Shown here: in pieces, positions 44,230-55,109 of the stretch
Layout of the letters: the number at the start of each line of letters is the position of its first letter
Position numbering within the stretch: the first letter of the stretch is position 1
Assembly: GCA_003184365.1 (NCBI GenBank)
Contig: NKYR01000025.1
Coordinates: forward strand, 186,001 to 250,000
DNA from: Evernia prunastri
Lineage: Eukaryota; Ascomycota; Lecanoromycetes; Lecanorales; Parmeliaceae
Length of the DNA stretch: 64,000 nucleotides
Direction: 5' to 3'
Program-made: the position numbers and the translations under genes
Notes under the pieces: generated by a model
Databases searched by the model: none
What the model saw: only the letters and a program-made list of their open reading frames with translations
Told to the model about the DNA's origin: nothing

Positions 44230-44353
44230 GAGATCGACGAGGTCAATACCGGTCACACTTTTGGAATTGGAGTCTAATTGCCTATCTACCTTGGTTCCTG
44301 AACAAGGATCCCGACGCTATACAAGGCACGCAGACAGAGCGACTCAGTGCAAA

Positions 44354-46588
44354 TCATCCGTCGTCATCATCCCATCCCTTTTCAGCTTCCGCCCACCCAC
44401 AACCCCATCTCCGTCCTTCTTTCTCACCACCCATCCGCAGATCTCTAGCATCTGCGCCATCCTCCCGCCAGCATCTGGCCACAAAGTCATCACCGACAGT
44501 GACCAGCTCACCTCGTGGTGTCCACGTCAGCCCCGTCAGTTCTCTGCTATGACCTCGAATCAGCGCTGAGCCATGCTGGTATATGGGGATCGTGTCTTCC
44601 AGGCGAGTGGAGAGGCCAGTGCCGCTATCTGTTCGCGTCAAAGAAGGTCGTTTCCCTGAGACCGAAAAGCCTGAAGACGGCGTCCGCTGGTGGTTCGAAC
44701 GCTGCATGTATCTTTCGTCTGTTGGATATACCACGGCGCAACCATCGCTGCTTCCCACTGCGAGCATCTCGCTCTTGTCGTCCTTTGCAGGCCGTATAGC
44801 AGATTTGACATAAAACGTTGTTGCATGGAACCTTGGATGTCGAAAACCATAGATCGGGCCCAAGCCTGCTTTCTCCGGACCGCCAGATCTTCGCGGCTTC
44901 AAGAATGACTTGGACAGCTCTGGTGCGTGACCTAGTATCAGATGCGACGTCGAGTAGGCATAGATGGTGTTATCTCTACACAGCGTGTACAGTCGTCCGC
45001 CATCTCCGCTTACCGACAGAGAAGTCACGCCAAAATGACGGTGCTTGTTGTGGCTGTCGGGCTGTCGAGTGCTCGATAGAGGAGTCGCTCGGCTCCGACG
45101 GTGGTTATGTGTGGTACGGAGATCCCATAGCTTGACACTAGCGTTTGCTTCGGATGCGGTAAGGAGAAGATGCTCGTGTCCAGGGTGCAGAAATGAAAGT
45201 GCCGTGATGGAAACGTCCCCTCTCCTACCGGGGGACTCGGTCTTGGAGGGTGCATCAAAGCTTGGTGCAAGTCTGCCGCTCGCAGTTGCACTGTTGGTCG
45301 GCACTGGTTGCCTGCTTGCGTGTGCTTCAGAAATGGTATTGACAGACCGAGCCCATGTCACTTTGTTCGGCGTAGACCTCCCAGTAGTGTCACTGCTAGA
45401 AGGCTCGAGAGAGACTCTGATGTCGCGGACAGGAGCATCAAAGCCCTTGCACCGCAGATCCCATATTTGCACGCTACCGTCGCGACTTGAGCTTGCAAGC
45501 ACATTTGAGCTTCCTGGCTGGAAGCAGACTTGCTTAACAGAAGAGACGTGGCCGGCTAGGGTGTACGTGGCGCGTTGGGTGGGCATGTCGATGACTTGCG
45601 AGGTCTGATCTCCGGATGCCGTGGCCAACAAAAGATCATCACAGGAAAAGGCCAAGTCGAGAATGGCATTAGAGTGCGGCCGAAAGGCCAAGTATGCCGT
45701 TGAGAACTCTGGCTTCTCGTCCTTTGCACTCTCGAGCAGCCTCACACCGCCGTCCTCATCTCCAATGGCAATAAGTGTATTGGCTGAAGCAAGGCAAGTC
45801 AGCGCCTTTGGAAGGATATATATGGCAGTCAACCGAAACTTACTATTGCAGCTTGCAGTGCAGAACGGTATCGTGTGCTCTGAAGGCGTCGCCACGTTCA
45901 TGCAGACATATGCATCATCGGGTCTGGTCGAGAAGTTGGTCGTCTCCTGTTGCCACTCGTTCGATATCCTACGACTAAGGCACCGCAATTCTGATGCCCT
46001 ATCGTGGATACCGATCTCTCGCCGTAAGTATCGTCCTGGCCCGGCACGATAGTTCGAGCCAGTAATGCGCTCAACGGATCTTGGGCAGTATCTCCGCAAC
46101 GGATCTTCGACGTCGTCTCCGGACTCAATTGTCCCTGTGTCGCTGCCCTCGTCCTCCGAAATCTCCAGTGACTGATTCCGTATTCTTTTCAGAGGTGAGG
46201 AGCGATCCGGTGTCACGTCTGGGGAATCTGGTATCTTCCGCCTCCTCCTTTTCGAGCCACCCACTAATCCTTCACCATCTTCTCTGAAAATCTGTATAGT
46301 ATCTTTTGTCGGTGTTCTTCGCCTTTTGCGATTCGAGGCAGAGGCTGTAATGTCTCTTAATGCCTGCCTCGATGCACCAATCCGACCACCTCGTTCCAAG
46401 GAAGACTTTGGCGTGAAGAATCGCGTGAAGGATCTGGGTGTTATTGTTGGTGCTTTGCGTGGTTTGCTGCCATGCGGTTTGCCTAGGGTGGGAAGCACAG
46501 GTGACGAACCTAGGTTCTCCCTGCTCGTTGAGGTTGCACGGCTTGATAGAGGGTATTCTTGGGAGCCCAGCGGAGTTTGATCCTCCAT
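44354..46588 (-). CDS. CDT2: Cdt2/DTL-type WD40 substrate receptor of CRL4 ubiquitin ligase
   Basis: One frame from the ATG at 46588, with a 60-nt intron (45843-45784) that is in frame and stop-free. Spliced product 724 aa. Cdt2 recruits PCNA-bound substrates such as Cdt1 to Cul4-Ddb1 for destruction in S phase. The N-terminal 150 residues are basic and disordered and include TPRSFTRFFTPKSSL, which looks like a PCNA-interacting segment. WD40 repeats follow: NTLIAIGDEDGGVRLLES, DLAFSCDDLLLATASGDQTS, VLASSSRDGSVQIWDLRCKG, LLTASEANASVKLWDLRT and VTSLSVSGDGGRLYTLCRDN. The two WDLR motifs match the WDxR box that contacts Ddb1. The C-terminal repeat closes the propeller with GHSRELTGLTWTPRGELVTV. 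Convergent with the Tim17-type gene and head to head with RRP5. Confidence 0.85.
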   Translation of the reverse strand: MEDQTPLGSQEYPLSSRATSTSRENLGSSPVLPTLGKPHGSKPRKAPTITPRSFTRFFTPKSSLERGGRIGASRQALRDITASASNRKRRRTPTKDTIQIFREDGEGLVGGSKRRRRKIPDSPDVTPDRSSPLKRIRNQSLEISEDEGSDTGTIESGDDVEDPLRRYCPRSVERITGSNYRAGPGRYLRREIGIHDRASELRCLSRRISNEWQQETTNFSTRPDDAYVCMNVATPSEHTIPFCTASCNSKFRLTAIYILPKALTCLASANTLIAIGDEDGGVRLLESAKDEKPEFSTAYLAFRPHSNAILDLAFSCDDLLLATASGDQTSQVIDMPTQRATYTLAGHVSSVKQVCFQPGSSNVLASSSRDGSVQIWDLRCKGFDAPVRDIRVSLEPSSSDTTGRSTPNKVTWARSVNTISEAHASRQPVPTNSATASGRLAPSFDAPSKTESPGRRGDVSITALSFLHPGHEHLLLTASEANASVKLWDLRTTHNHRRSRATPLSSTRQPDSHNKHRHFGVTSLSVSGDGGRLYTLCRDNTIYAYSTSHLILGHAPELSKSFLKPRRSGGPEKAGLGPIYGFRHPRFHATTFYVKSAIRPAKDDKSEMLAVGSSDGCAVVYPTDERYMQRSNHQRTPSSGFSVSGKRPSLTRTDSGTGLSTRLEDTIPIYQHGSALIRGHSRELTGLTWTPRGELVTVGDDFVARCWREDGADARDLRMGGEKEGRRWGCGWAEAEKGWDDDDG

Positions 46589-46897
46589 CACTGGACTATC
46601 AGAAGGTCATAGTGATAGTGGTACTGTACAAATGTAAACGGGAGCAGAAAGCAGTAGAAAGCAATGCCGAAAAAGATTTGGAGTTCTCCGTTTTTTGCTA
46701 AAGTGCAAGTCGCGCTGCTACACGTCTCTGCGACACGTCGGATTTAAGCTCTAGAGCAAGGAAGCTCTTGCCGGGCATCCTCGGGTACTTTATCCCTGCC
46801 AAGACACACTCAATCGGAATTTCTCTAGCAGAATGCAAAGAAGATTCAATTTCAACCCACACATGTCAGCAACTGATTGATAGGGTTTGACAGTACC
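46589..46897. promoter_or_regulatory. Bidirectional promoter between CDT2-type and RRP5 genes
   Basis: Only 309 bp separate the two start codons. It contains two copies of ACACGTC about 16 bp apart (near 46718 and 46734). No TATA box is obvious. Co-regulation of a cell-cycle ligase gene and a ribosome-biogenesis gene is inference from spacing only. Confidence 0.5.
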
Positions 46898-49800
46898 ATG
46901 GCTCCAATCAAGCGCAAGCACGATGCTGCCTCTGAGAGCGTGCGACCAGAGAAGAAGCAAAAACCATCTACATCCACACAGAAATTGTCTGTCCTGAGAG
47001 AAGAGGAACCAGCATTTCCTCGTGGAGGGGCAAGCATCCTTACCCCGCTGGAACATAAGCAGATTCAGATCCAAGCAAAACAAGATGTACTCTTTGAGCA
47101 GAGTACTGGCAAGAAGGCGGCGAAGAACGAGTTCGAAGACGAAGAAAATGATGAGGATATGCCTGATCAGCCCAGTGGGCCTACGACGAAGAGTAAGAGC
47201 AAGTCAAGAAATAAAGACAAGAAGAGAAAGAAGAATGGTATCGTAGAGGAAACACCGTTGCGCATTGAAGGGCTGAGCTACAAGGTATAATTGGCAATCA
47301 CCTGTGTGAACCAATGGCTAAATTTTGTTTCAGCGGCTTGTGCCTGGTTCACTGGTCCTTGGACAAATCTCTCAGATCAATCGATACGATCTCGCTTTAA
47401 ATCTTCCCAACAACCTTACCGGCTACGTTTCACTTACTTCGATATCGGACAAGTTGACAAAGCGGATTGAAGCCCTGGCGGCAGATGAGGACGCAGACGA
47501 GCAGGACGCGGACACAAAGGTCGACCTCAAAAAGCTATTCTCTGTCGGACAATACCTCCGAGCCTACGTGGCTTCTACACAGGAAGAAACATCCACTGGC
47601 GCCAAAGGCAAGCGGCACATCGAGCTCTCGATCAATCCCCGAGAGGCCAATTCTGGACTCACCAAGACCGACTACGTGACCAACAGCTTGGTGCAAGCTT
47701 CTGTACTAAGTGTGGAAGACCATGGTCTGATCATGGATCTCGGGACTACAGACGCTAGTTTTCGGGGTTTCATGTCGTCGAAAGAGCTAGGCGCGGATGT
47801 TGACATTTCAAGCGTCGATGAAGGCTCTGTTTATTTATGCCTGATCACCGGTAAAAGCTCCAACGGGAGCATCATTAAATTATCAGCGGATCCACAAAAG
47901 ATAGGCAATACTAAAAAGGGCAACTTTCTTACCAGCGCACCAACGGTGGACTCGTTCTTGCCCGGAACGGCTGTTGAGATCTTGGTTTCCGAGACCGCGC
48001 CCTCAGGAATCGCGGGCAAAATTATGGGCCTGCTCGATGTTACTGCGGATTTGATACATTCAGGAGCAGCTGCGAGCGGCAAAGATCTCGAGAAGAAATA
48101 CCCAACCGGAAGCAAGGTCAAGGGTCGCATAATATGTACATTCCCAACTGCAGCTGAGAAAAAGCTTGGGATTTCTTTACAGGATCATATCGTATACTGG
48201 AGATCTAAGACCACAACTTCTGCATCTGTGACAGAGAACACTTTACCTACCGAAATGCTACCTGTCTCAACCATAGTCGATGAAGCGAAGGTTGTCAAAG
48301 TCGAGCAAGGCACTGGATTGTTCTTGGATGTCGGGGTGAAAGGTGTTCGAGGGTTTGTTCACATCTCGAAGATATCAGATGGCAAGACTGATACCCTCTC
48401 GGAATCTACTGGACCGTACAAGGTAGGATCAGTCCATAAAGCACGAGTGATCGGATACAATTCCCTGGACGGGTTGTTCATAGTCTCTATGGAGCCAAAA
48501 GTCATCAGCCAGGCCTTCCTACGTATGGAGGATGTAAAGATTGGCCAAGTAGTTAAGGGCACAGTGGAAAAGATGCTGGTCAACGAAAATGGTGTGAATG
48601 GTCTTATAGTCAAGATTGCAGAAGGGATCTCGGGCTTGGTACCTGAGGTACATCTTGCAGACATTCACTTGCAGCATCCCGAGAAGAAATTCAAGGAGGG
48701 CTCACCAGTCACTGCAAGAGTATTATCGACCATCCCAGAAAAAAGACAGATCCGCCTAACCCTCAAGAAAAGCCTTGTCAATAGCGACACTGAAACTTGG
48801 ACGTCCTACGAGAATTTGAGGCCCGGCCTTCAGGCTCCTGGGACGTTGGTCAATATCCTACCATCTGGCGCCGTAGTACAATTCTACGGTTCTGTACGTG
48901 GCTTTCTACCAGTCTCAGAGATGAGCGAATCCTTCATTCAGGACCCCAAACAACATTTTCGCACTGGTCAAGTTGTTAATGTCCATATCGTTTCTGTCGA
49001 TTCATCAGATGAACGAATGATAGTATCGTGCAAAGACCCCACGGTTTTTGGATTTGCTCAGCAGGAGGCGTTCAAAATCCTCAAGCCTGGTGCAACAGTC
49101 GTCGGCAATGTAACAGAAAAGACCAGTGAGCAAATCATAGTCGAACTCGAACCTTCAGGACTGAAAGCTATGTTGCCGATCGAGCATCTTGCAGATGGGT
49201 CAGCTCAAAAGTGCCAGTCTTTAGCCAAGAGGATCAGGGTGGGCCAAAATTTGAAAGAGTTGATGGTCCTAAGTCAGCAAGAAGCGAAGCATTTAATCAG
49301 ACTCACGAATAAGCCCAGTCTTATCAAAGCTGGCAATGCTGGCACATTACTAAAAGCCTTTGAGGATATTGTGGAGGGCTCCGAGGTCCAAGGTTTCGTA
49401 CAGAACATTACCGCATTAGGCGTTTTCGTGCAGTTCGCAAATGATCTCACTGGGCTTCTTCTCAAGCAACATTTACCTGATGATGCAACCCTGCTACCGG
49501 AGTTTGGTATGCGAAGGAATCAGTCAATATCTCCGCGTATACTGTCGGTCGACCAGCGTCAGAGACGGTTTCTATTGACACTCAAGGCATTGCCAGATCC
49601 CACGCGACCAGAGAGCAAGAAACCTGGAGCTGTCAACCCTTACGATATGGAGTTATCTAATCCAGTAGATGGGGTCTCGACAAGTATTGAAGACTTCACC
49701 TTGGGTAAGTTGACGAAGGCTAGGATTGTGTCCATCAAGGAAACGCAGATGAACGTCCAGCTAGCAGATGCTGTGCAAGGCCGTATTGACGTCTCAGAAG

Positions 49801-52331
49801 TTTTCGACAATTGGGAAGAGATCAATGATCGAAAGTCCCCTCTGAAGAAGTTTCGCACCAAGCAAAAAATCTCTGTCCGTATATTAGGGATGCACGATGC
49901 CAGAAATCACCGCTTTCTGCCGATTTCGCACCGAGGCAAAGCACCAGTTTTCGAACTTACAGCAAAGTCAAGCAACCAGACCTCAACAGGTCTGGACATC
50001 TTATCCATCGACAAAGTTGAAACTGGCTCTTCGTGGCTTGTGTTTGTCAACAACATTGCCGATGACTGTCTCTGGGTCAATCTATCGCCTAATGTTCGCG
50101 GTCGAATCCGAGCCATGGATGTTTCAGACGACGTATCCCAACTCAATAGTCTGTCGAAGAACTTCCCAGTTGGTTCTGTCTTGAGGGCAAAGGTACTGAA
50201 GGTCGACGTTGAAAATAACCGGCTCGATCTCTCCGCAAGGTCCGACGGATCCTCGGCATCCTTGACCTTGAAAGATCTGTCAAAAAACATGGTCATACCC
50301 GGAAGAATTACTAAAGTCACAGAACGCCAAGTCATGGTTCAACTTAGCGAGTCGCTCTCTGCGCCGATCCACCTCGTGGACTTAGCTGACGACTACTCCA
50401 AAGCTGACCCAACCACATACGAGAAGAATCGAACCGTCCGGGTGTGGATCAAGGACATAGATATTCCTAATAAAAGGATCACACTGTCCGCTAGGCCTTC
50501 CAAGGTTCTGAGCTCCTCGTTACCGGTCCTCGACCCGGATATTGGGTCCATATCTCAGCTCAATGTTAACGATGTCAGGAGGGGATTCATTAAGAACATT
50601 GCGGATAATGGAGTCTTCGTTTCGCTAGCTAGCAACGTTACCGCCTTCATTAGGATCTCGGATCTATCGGATTCTTATCTCAAAGACTGGAAATCATATT
50701 TTGAAATTGATCAGCTGGTGGAGGGCAAAATTATTGCCGTCGATCCATTACTCAATCATGTGCAGATGAGCTTAAAGAAGTCACACCTCGATAAGGATTA
50801 CAAACCACCCCTCACCTTCTCAGATGTGAATTTGGGGCAAACTTTCACAGGAAAGGTCCGTAAAGTAGAAGATTTTGGAGTCTTCATCGTCGTGGATAAT
50901 TCCGCCAATGTCAGCGGCCTCTGCCATCGGACAAAGATGTCTGATCAACCAGGCGCCAACCCGAAGAAGCTATACGAAGAAGGCGATGCAGTCCAAGCGA
51001 AAGTGCTGAACATCGACGAGGAGAGGAAACGGATCTCGTTCGGGCTGAAGGCTTCTTATTTCGATAAACCATCTAGAGGCAAAGAGGATGACGCGAGCGG
51101 TGCTAGTAGTGTTGAGGTCAGCGACGTCGAGGATGCCAACGACGGCGAAAACAATGCGGGTAAAGCAAGTGGACTGGGATTTGATGCTTTACTTGGCGCT
51201 CAAGACGACAGATCCTCAGGCGATGAAATTGATATGGGTGATGTGCATTCCATGGATAGTGACCTCGAAATAGATGGCGGAGGCGTAAACCTAGCCCTGG
51301 AGGAATCGAGAGCCGCCAACACTACATCCAATTTCAAAGGTCTCAGCGCAGGGGGCTTTGACTGGACAGGAGGCATGTCCACTGCCGATGATAGAGACGC
51401 GCTATCCGAAAATGATGCAGAAGCATCCCAGCCCAAGAAAAAGAAACGCAGGAAAGCCGAGATCAAAATCGACAAAACTGGGGACCTCGACGCTAATGGC
51501 CCACAATCTACGTCAGACTTCGAACGCCTTCTACTTGGCCGGCCAAATTCCTCCGTGCTCTGGCTCAGCTATATGGCGTTCCAGCTCCAGCTCAGTGAGT
51601 TCAGCAGAGCCCGTGAGACTGCCGAAAGAGCACTCAAGACGATCGACATCCGCGAAGAGAGCGAGAAAATGAACATTTGGATCGGAATGCTCAATCTAGA
51701 GAACACTTACGGGACCGACGAATCTTTAGATGATATCTTCAAGCGCGCATGCCAGTACAATGACAGCCAAGAGATCCACGAGCGTCTCATAAGCATCTAC
51801 ATCCAATCTGGACATCACTCGAAAGCGGACGATCTTTTCCAAAAAACAATCAAGAAGCATGGCAAATCTCCAGATCTCCATCTCAACTATGCAAATTTCC
51901 TCATGACTACACTAGGGGCGGCGGACCGCGCTCGTGCATTGTTACCCCGGGCCATGCAGGCTTTACCCTCGCATACGCACCTAGCCCTCACCAGCAAGTT
52001 CGCCCAATTGGAATTCACGTCCGCGAACGGCGATCCGGAACGGGGGCGTACACTCTTCGAAACCCTCCTCGCGCAGTGGCCCAAGCGCTTGGATCTGTGG
52101 AACGTGCTGCTCGACTTGGAGATCAAGCGGGGCGATAAGGAGGTGATACGGCGGCTCTTTGAGCGCGTGACGGGGAGCGGACCCTCGCTCAAGCCGAAGA
52201 AGGCGAAGTTCTTCTTCAAGAAATGGCTCGGGTATGAGGGGAGGGAGGGGGACGGCAAGAGTCAGGAGAGGGTGAAGGCGCTGGCGGCGGATTATGTGAG
52301 AGCTCAGGGGAAGCAGGTCGATCTTGAGTAG
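46898..52331 (+). CDS. RRP5: rRNA biogenesis protein Rrp5
   Basis: Exons 46898-47284 and 47334-52331 (49-nt intron, phase 0) give 1794 aa. Rrp5 is a nucleolar scaffold needed for both 40S and 60S subunits; it binds pre-rRNA around sites A0-A3. The N-terminus has the conserved FPRGGASILTPLEHKQIQI. Next come a basic/acidic nuclear segment, then a long array of S1 RNA-binding domains (for example VPGSLVLGQISQINRYDLAL, GTGLFLDVGVKGVRGFVHIS, GSEVQGFVQNITALGVFVQF, GQTFTGKVRKVEDFGVFIVV). A linker with KKKKRRKAEIKIDK follows, then the C-terminal HAT/TPR helices from about residue 1530 (DFERLLLGRPNSSVLWLSYM, RGRTLFETLLAQWPKRLDLW). Length and order match the yeast protein. The ATG at 46898 lies in good context (ACCATGG). 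Confidence 0.97.
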
Positions 52332-52713
52332 TTGAGGTGAACGCCTCATTTCATATGTGAATAGGTCAGAATGGCCAGGAGTAATGTTTATACGTCGTCA
52401 CTTTCATGGTCTTACTGACTATGTTCCTAACTATGAATCGACGATGGCGGACGGGGGAAGACTGTACATGACAATCTTGTGAGGCTTGCACCTATCGAAG
52501 ACGAGTACCGCGCGTGGGGGGCAAACCATTAGTTCGTATCAATGTACTGAGACCATTGTAAGACCGACATTCCACATCGTCTTCATAATGGTAGCGCACT
52601 CTGAGAGAATTCGTTCCTACAGCTCAGCCAAGGCCAAAACCGCATTCGTGCAGCTCTATCTACCTATCTCATATATGAAAAAGCACTATGCAAGCGACAC
52701 ATCCACCCTCGCC
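52332..52713. other. Tail-to-tail intergenic region
   Basis: 3' flanks of RRP5 (+) and the first four-Cys secreted protein gene (-). No other feature is seen. Confidence 0.5.
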
Positions 52714-53265
52714 CTACCCCAACCCCCTCACCGCACTCTTCGCCCCGGAGAACAGCAACGTGACCGTAACCCTCTCCTCCCTCCCCACGCTCGTCCACCC
52801 GCCCACCTTGAGCGGCAGCGCCAGCGCGTTCACGCACGCCATGTTGAGCTGCGTCGCCGCGGCCCCGACGGCGAGCCACGTGCCCCCGTCCTCGGAGAAG
52901 CCGGCCTGCATCGCGACCTGCGCCGTGCAGCTGCCGGACGTCTTCTCGACGGGCAGCCGGAACTGGTCCGCCTCGCCGCCGGCGTGGAAGGTGCCGATGA
53001 CGTGGTTGTTAGGCAGCTGGCGGATCGCGGCGCCGCAGTCTGTGTGGCGGGGTCGGCGCAGGGTGAAGGGGCTGGTGTTGGTGAAGCAGTGGGCTTCGCT
53101 GTTGAGGGTGGGTGGGTTCGCGGTGGGTGGTGGTGGTGAGGTGAGGTTTACGGGGTGGTGGATGGGGGAGAGGTCTGATGTTGGGGGTACGGCAAGGGAG
53201 AGGGCGGTAGAGGCGATGGCGGTGAGTAGAAGGAGGACTCGACAGAGCTTTGTCGTTGTGCACAT
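52714..53265 (-). CDS. Small secreted protein, four-Cys domain family, member 1
   Basis: A 183-aa intronless frame. I start at the ATG at 53265 because residues 1-24 (KLCRVLLLLTAIASTALSLA) are a signal peptide; the upstream frame has none. A Pro-rich linker follows, then one domain with four cysteines at 60, 77, 113 and 144 and a Gly pair at 155-156. Conserved segments are TDCGAAIRQLPNNHVIGTFH, FRLPVEKTSGSC and GTWLAVGAAATQLNMACV. Member 3 at 55110 shares nearly all of these, and both domains of the two-domain neighbour at 53488 share the cysteine spacing. The function is unknown; secretion is predicted. GC content is higher than in the neighbours. Proteins of this general look are widespread in Pezizomycotina secretomes without an assigned role, as far as I can recall. 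Transcribed in the same direction as, and just downstream of, the two-domain member. Confidence 0.8.
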   Translation of the reverse strand: MCTTTKLCRVLLLLTAIASTALSLAVPPTSDLSPIHHPVNLTSPPPPTANPPTLNSEAHCFTNTSPFTLRRPRHTDCGAAIRQLPNNHVIGTFHAGGEADQFRLPVEKTSGSCTAQVAMQAGFSEDGGTWLAVGAAATQLNMACVNALALPLKVGGWTSVGREERVTVTLLFSGAKSAVRGLG

Positions 53266-53487
53266 TCTTTCGGAGCGCCTGTGCAACGTTGACGTGTGGT
53301 AGGAAAATAGGATCTCATTACGTTCTGGGAATGGGAATATCGAGATAACACTCCGAATGCGCGTCTCGTCGCATATGGCCAAAAGCCTTCTGTGGCGAGG
53401 TCTAAAACGTACCATGCGTACCTATCCTATCATCCACGAGATCCGCACTCGAAAGACGATGCCGTATCGCGGTATTTGGGGCGTCCT

Positions 53488-54723
53488 TCAGAGGGCCCCC
53501 ACACCCACATAGAAATTACCCGCGACGGTGCCGATATCCGCAGTGCCACCCTCAGGATATTTGTTGCCAGAGACACATTTTCTCATGATCCTGTCCGCAG
53601 TGTCTGCTACATCGACCATCCGAAATGTGTCCATTCTAGCCTTGTTGGCATTGGCCACAAACATCACGCATTCGCCAAATGCCCATTTCTCGTTTTGTGG
53701 TAGCGAGAGGTCAATATCTGCAGAATTCGCGTAGGCGAAAGTTTGCCGAGTCATCGGATTTGGGTAAGTCAAAATGATATGGCTGATGATAAATTCGCAG
53801 TCTTTCAGAAGTGCGGGCCTTACTTTGATAGAGTATGGATCGAAACACTCGACTGGGTAGCTTAGAGGCGCTTTGACGCTTTCAGAAAGGTTCCTTGATG
53901 GCAGAACCAGATCTGAGGTGCTCAGCTCGTCTTCTGGTATTAAACTTGATGTGCCTCTCGAGAGCGAGGAGCCGTGCTGTGGATTAAAAGCTCTCTTGTT
54001 TCCGCTGACACTTGGCGAACGAGAAAAAGCAGAGTTGTTGGCATCACAGTCATCCAAAAAAGACTTTTTCTTCGGATTTATGCGTTGTGGGCTACGCATA
54101 TCCTGTCCAGGAAGTTCGAGGGTTGACAAGGGAGAGACGTTGTTTTCGTCTGCAGCCTCACTATCTTGCTCTCCTAGGACGCCAACGTAGCAAAAGCCGG
54201 TCGGCGAGCCGATGGGGACTGTCCCTCCCTGAAGAATTTGCTGACCTTGAACGCATTCTTCCACGATCTCGTTTGCTGCAAAAACAACGTTGTAAAGCTG
54301 TAACCTTTGTTCTTCGAATTTTTCCTCACACGTGACCTTGATGACACACTGACCACGGTGCCATCGAGAGAGGTACTGATTGCCAGACTCATCTTTGAAG
54401 CAACTGTGACCGAATAAGAGGTCTCGTAAGAGTAGTAAGTCTTGATTGAGGAGGATCTCGTTGATAATCCAATAGCAGTCCGATAACATATTGGCGACGT
54501 CCGGCAGTGGTACAGGACTTGCATACGATGGGAAAGGAAAGCACGTGGTAGGATAGACCGAGTGGCTTCGATCCAGATTTGCTAGATTAATCTGCGATTT
54601 GATCCCTGGAGATACTTCATTATCTAGAGTCAGGCTCTCTGACCTGGTGTTGGATGGATGTGCTAGGGAAGCCGAAACAATCGAAATGAGGAAAAGAAGA
54701 ACCCTAATGTCCAAAGATTTCAT
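53488..54723 (-). CDS. Secreted protein with two copies of the four-Cys domain, member 2
   Basis: A 411-aa intronless frame. Start chosen at the ATG at 54723, where a signal peptide begins (MKSLDIRVLLFLISIVSASL); the frame is open for 91 more codons upstream but without a signal there. Domain A has Cys at 61, 83, 126 and 157, a Gly pair at 166-167 and YVGV at 179. Domain B has Cys at 293, 309, 352 and 383, a Gly pair at 392-393 and YVGV at 405. The last three intervals (C2-C3 43, C3-C4 31, C4-GG 9) are identical in both, so this is an internal duplication. Between them lies a polar, Ser-rich linker of about 100 residues with KKK. Domain A has extra Cys at 108, 132 and 178. Function unknown. 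Divergent from member 3, with 386 bp between start codons. Confidence 0.82.
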   Translation of the reverse strand: MKSLDIRVLLFLISIVSASLAHPSNTRSESLTLDNEVSPGIKSQINLANLDRSHSVYPTTCFPFPSYASPVPLPDVANMLSDCYWIINEILLNQDLLLLRDLLFGHSCFKDESGNQYLSRWHRGQCVIKVTCEEKFEEQRLQLYNVVFAANEIVEECVQGQQILQGGTVPIGSPTGFCYVGVLGEQDSEAADENNVSPLSTLELPGQDMRSPQRINPKKKSFLDDCDANNSAFSRSPSVSGNKRAFNPQHGSSLSRGTSSLIPEDELSTSDLVLPSRNLSESVKAPLSYPVECFDPYSIKVRPALLKDCEFIISHIILTYPNPMTRQTFAYANSADIDLSLPQNEKWAFGECVMFVANANKARMDTFRMVDVADTADRIMRKCVSGNKYPEGGTADIGTVAGNFYVGVGAL

Positions 54724-55109
54724 CGCGGTTGCTTTCGCAACCTTTTCCAGAAGCCGAACCATCGGAGATTCTATTCCCTCTCGAAATGGAGGGCAAGATA
54801 TTGAAATCAGACACTGTGCCAACTTCGACCATGTGAGGATGCGTTCTTGCGGCACAGGCGGTGATGTGCAAACCGCAAAACTCGCAGCGGCTGTAGGCAA
54901 GCTGGCGAACAAATCATCTTGGGACTTTGAGGGGAATCCGTCTTCGCGGTCGCATACAGGGGCGCGTTGCGCTTGCAAGATGTGTAATGTAGCCATAGAA
55001 CCAAGAATTCAGCACACTCGGGCACCTCATTGTGAACGACTTCGCAGGCGTAACAAAGACCTGTTTTACCAACAAGACTCCACACGGAACCCACAATCTT
55101 TAGATCGTG

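Noticed and set aside
54724..54996. Longer N-terminus for the two-domain secreted protein
   Set aside because: The extra 91 codons lack a signal peptide and would bury the clear one beginning at 54723.
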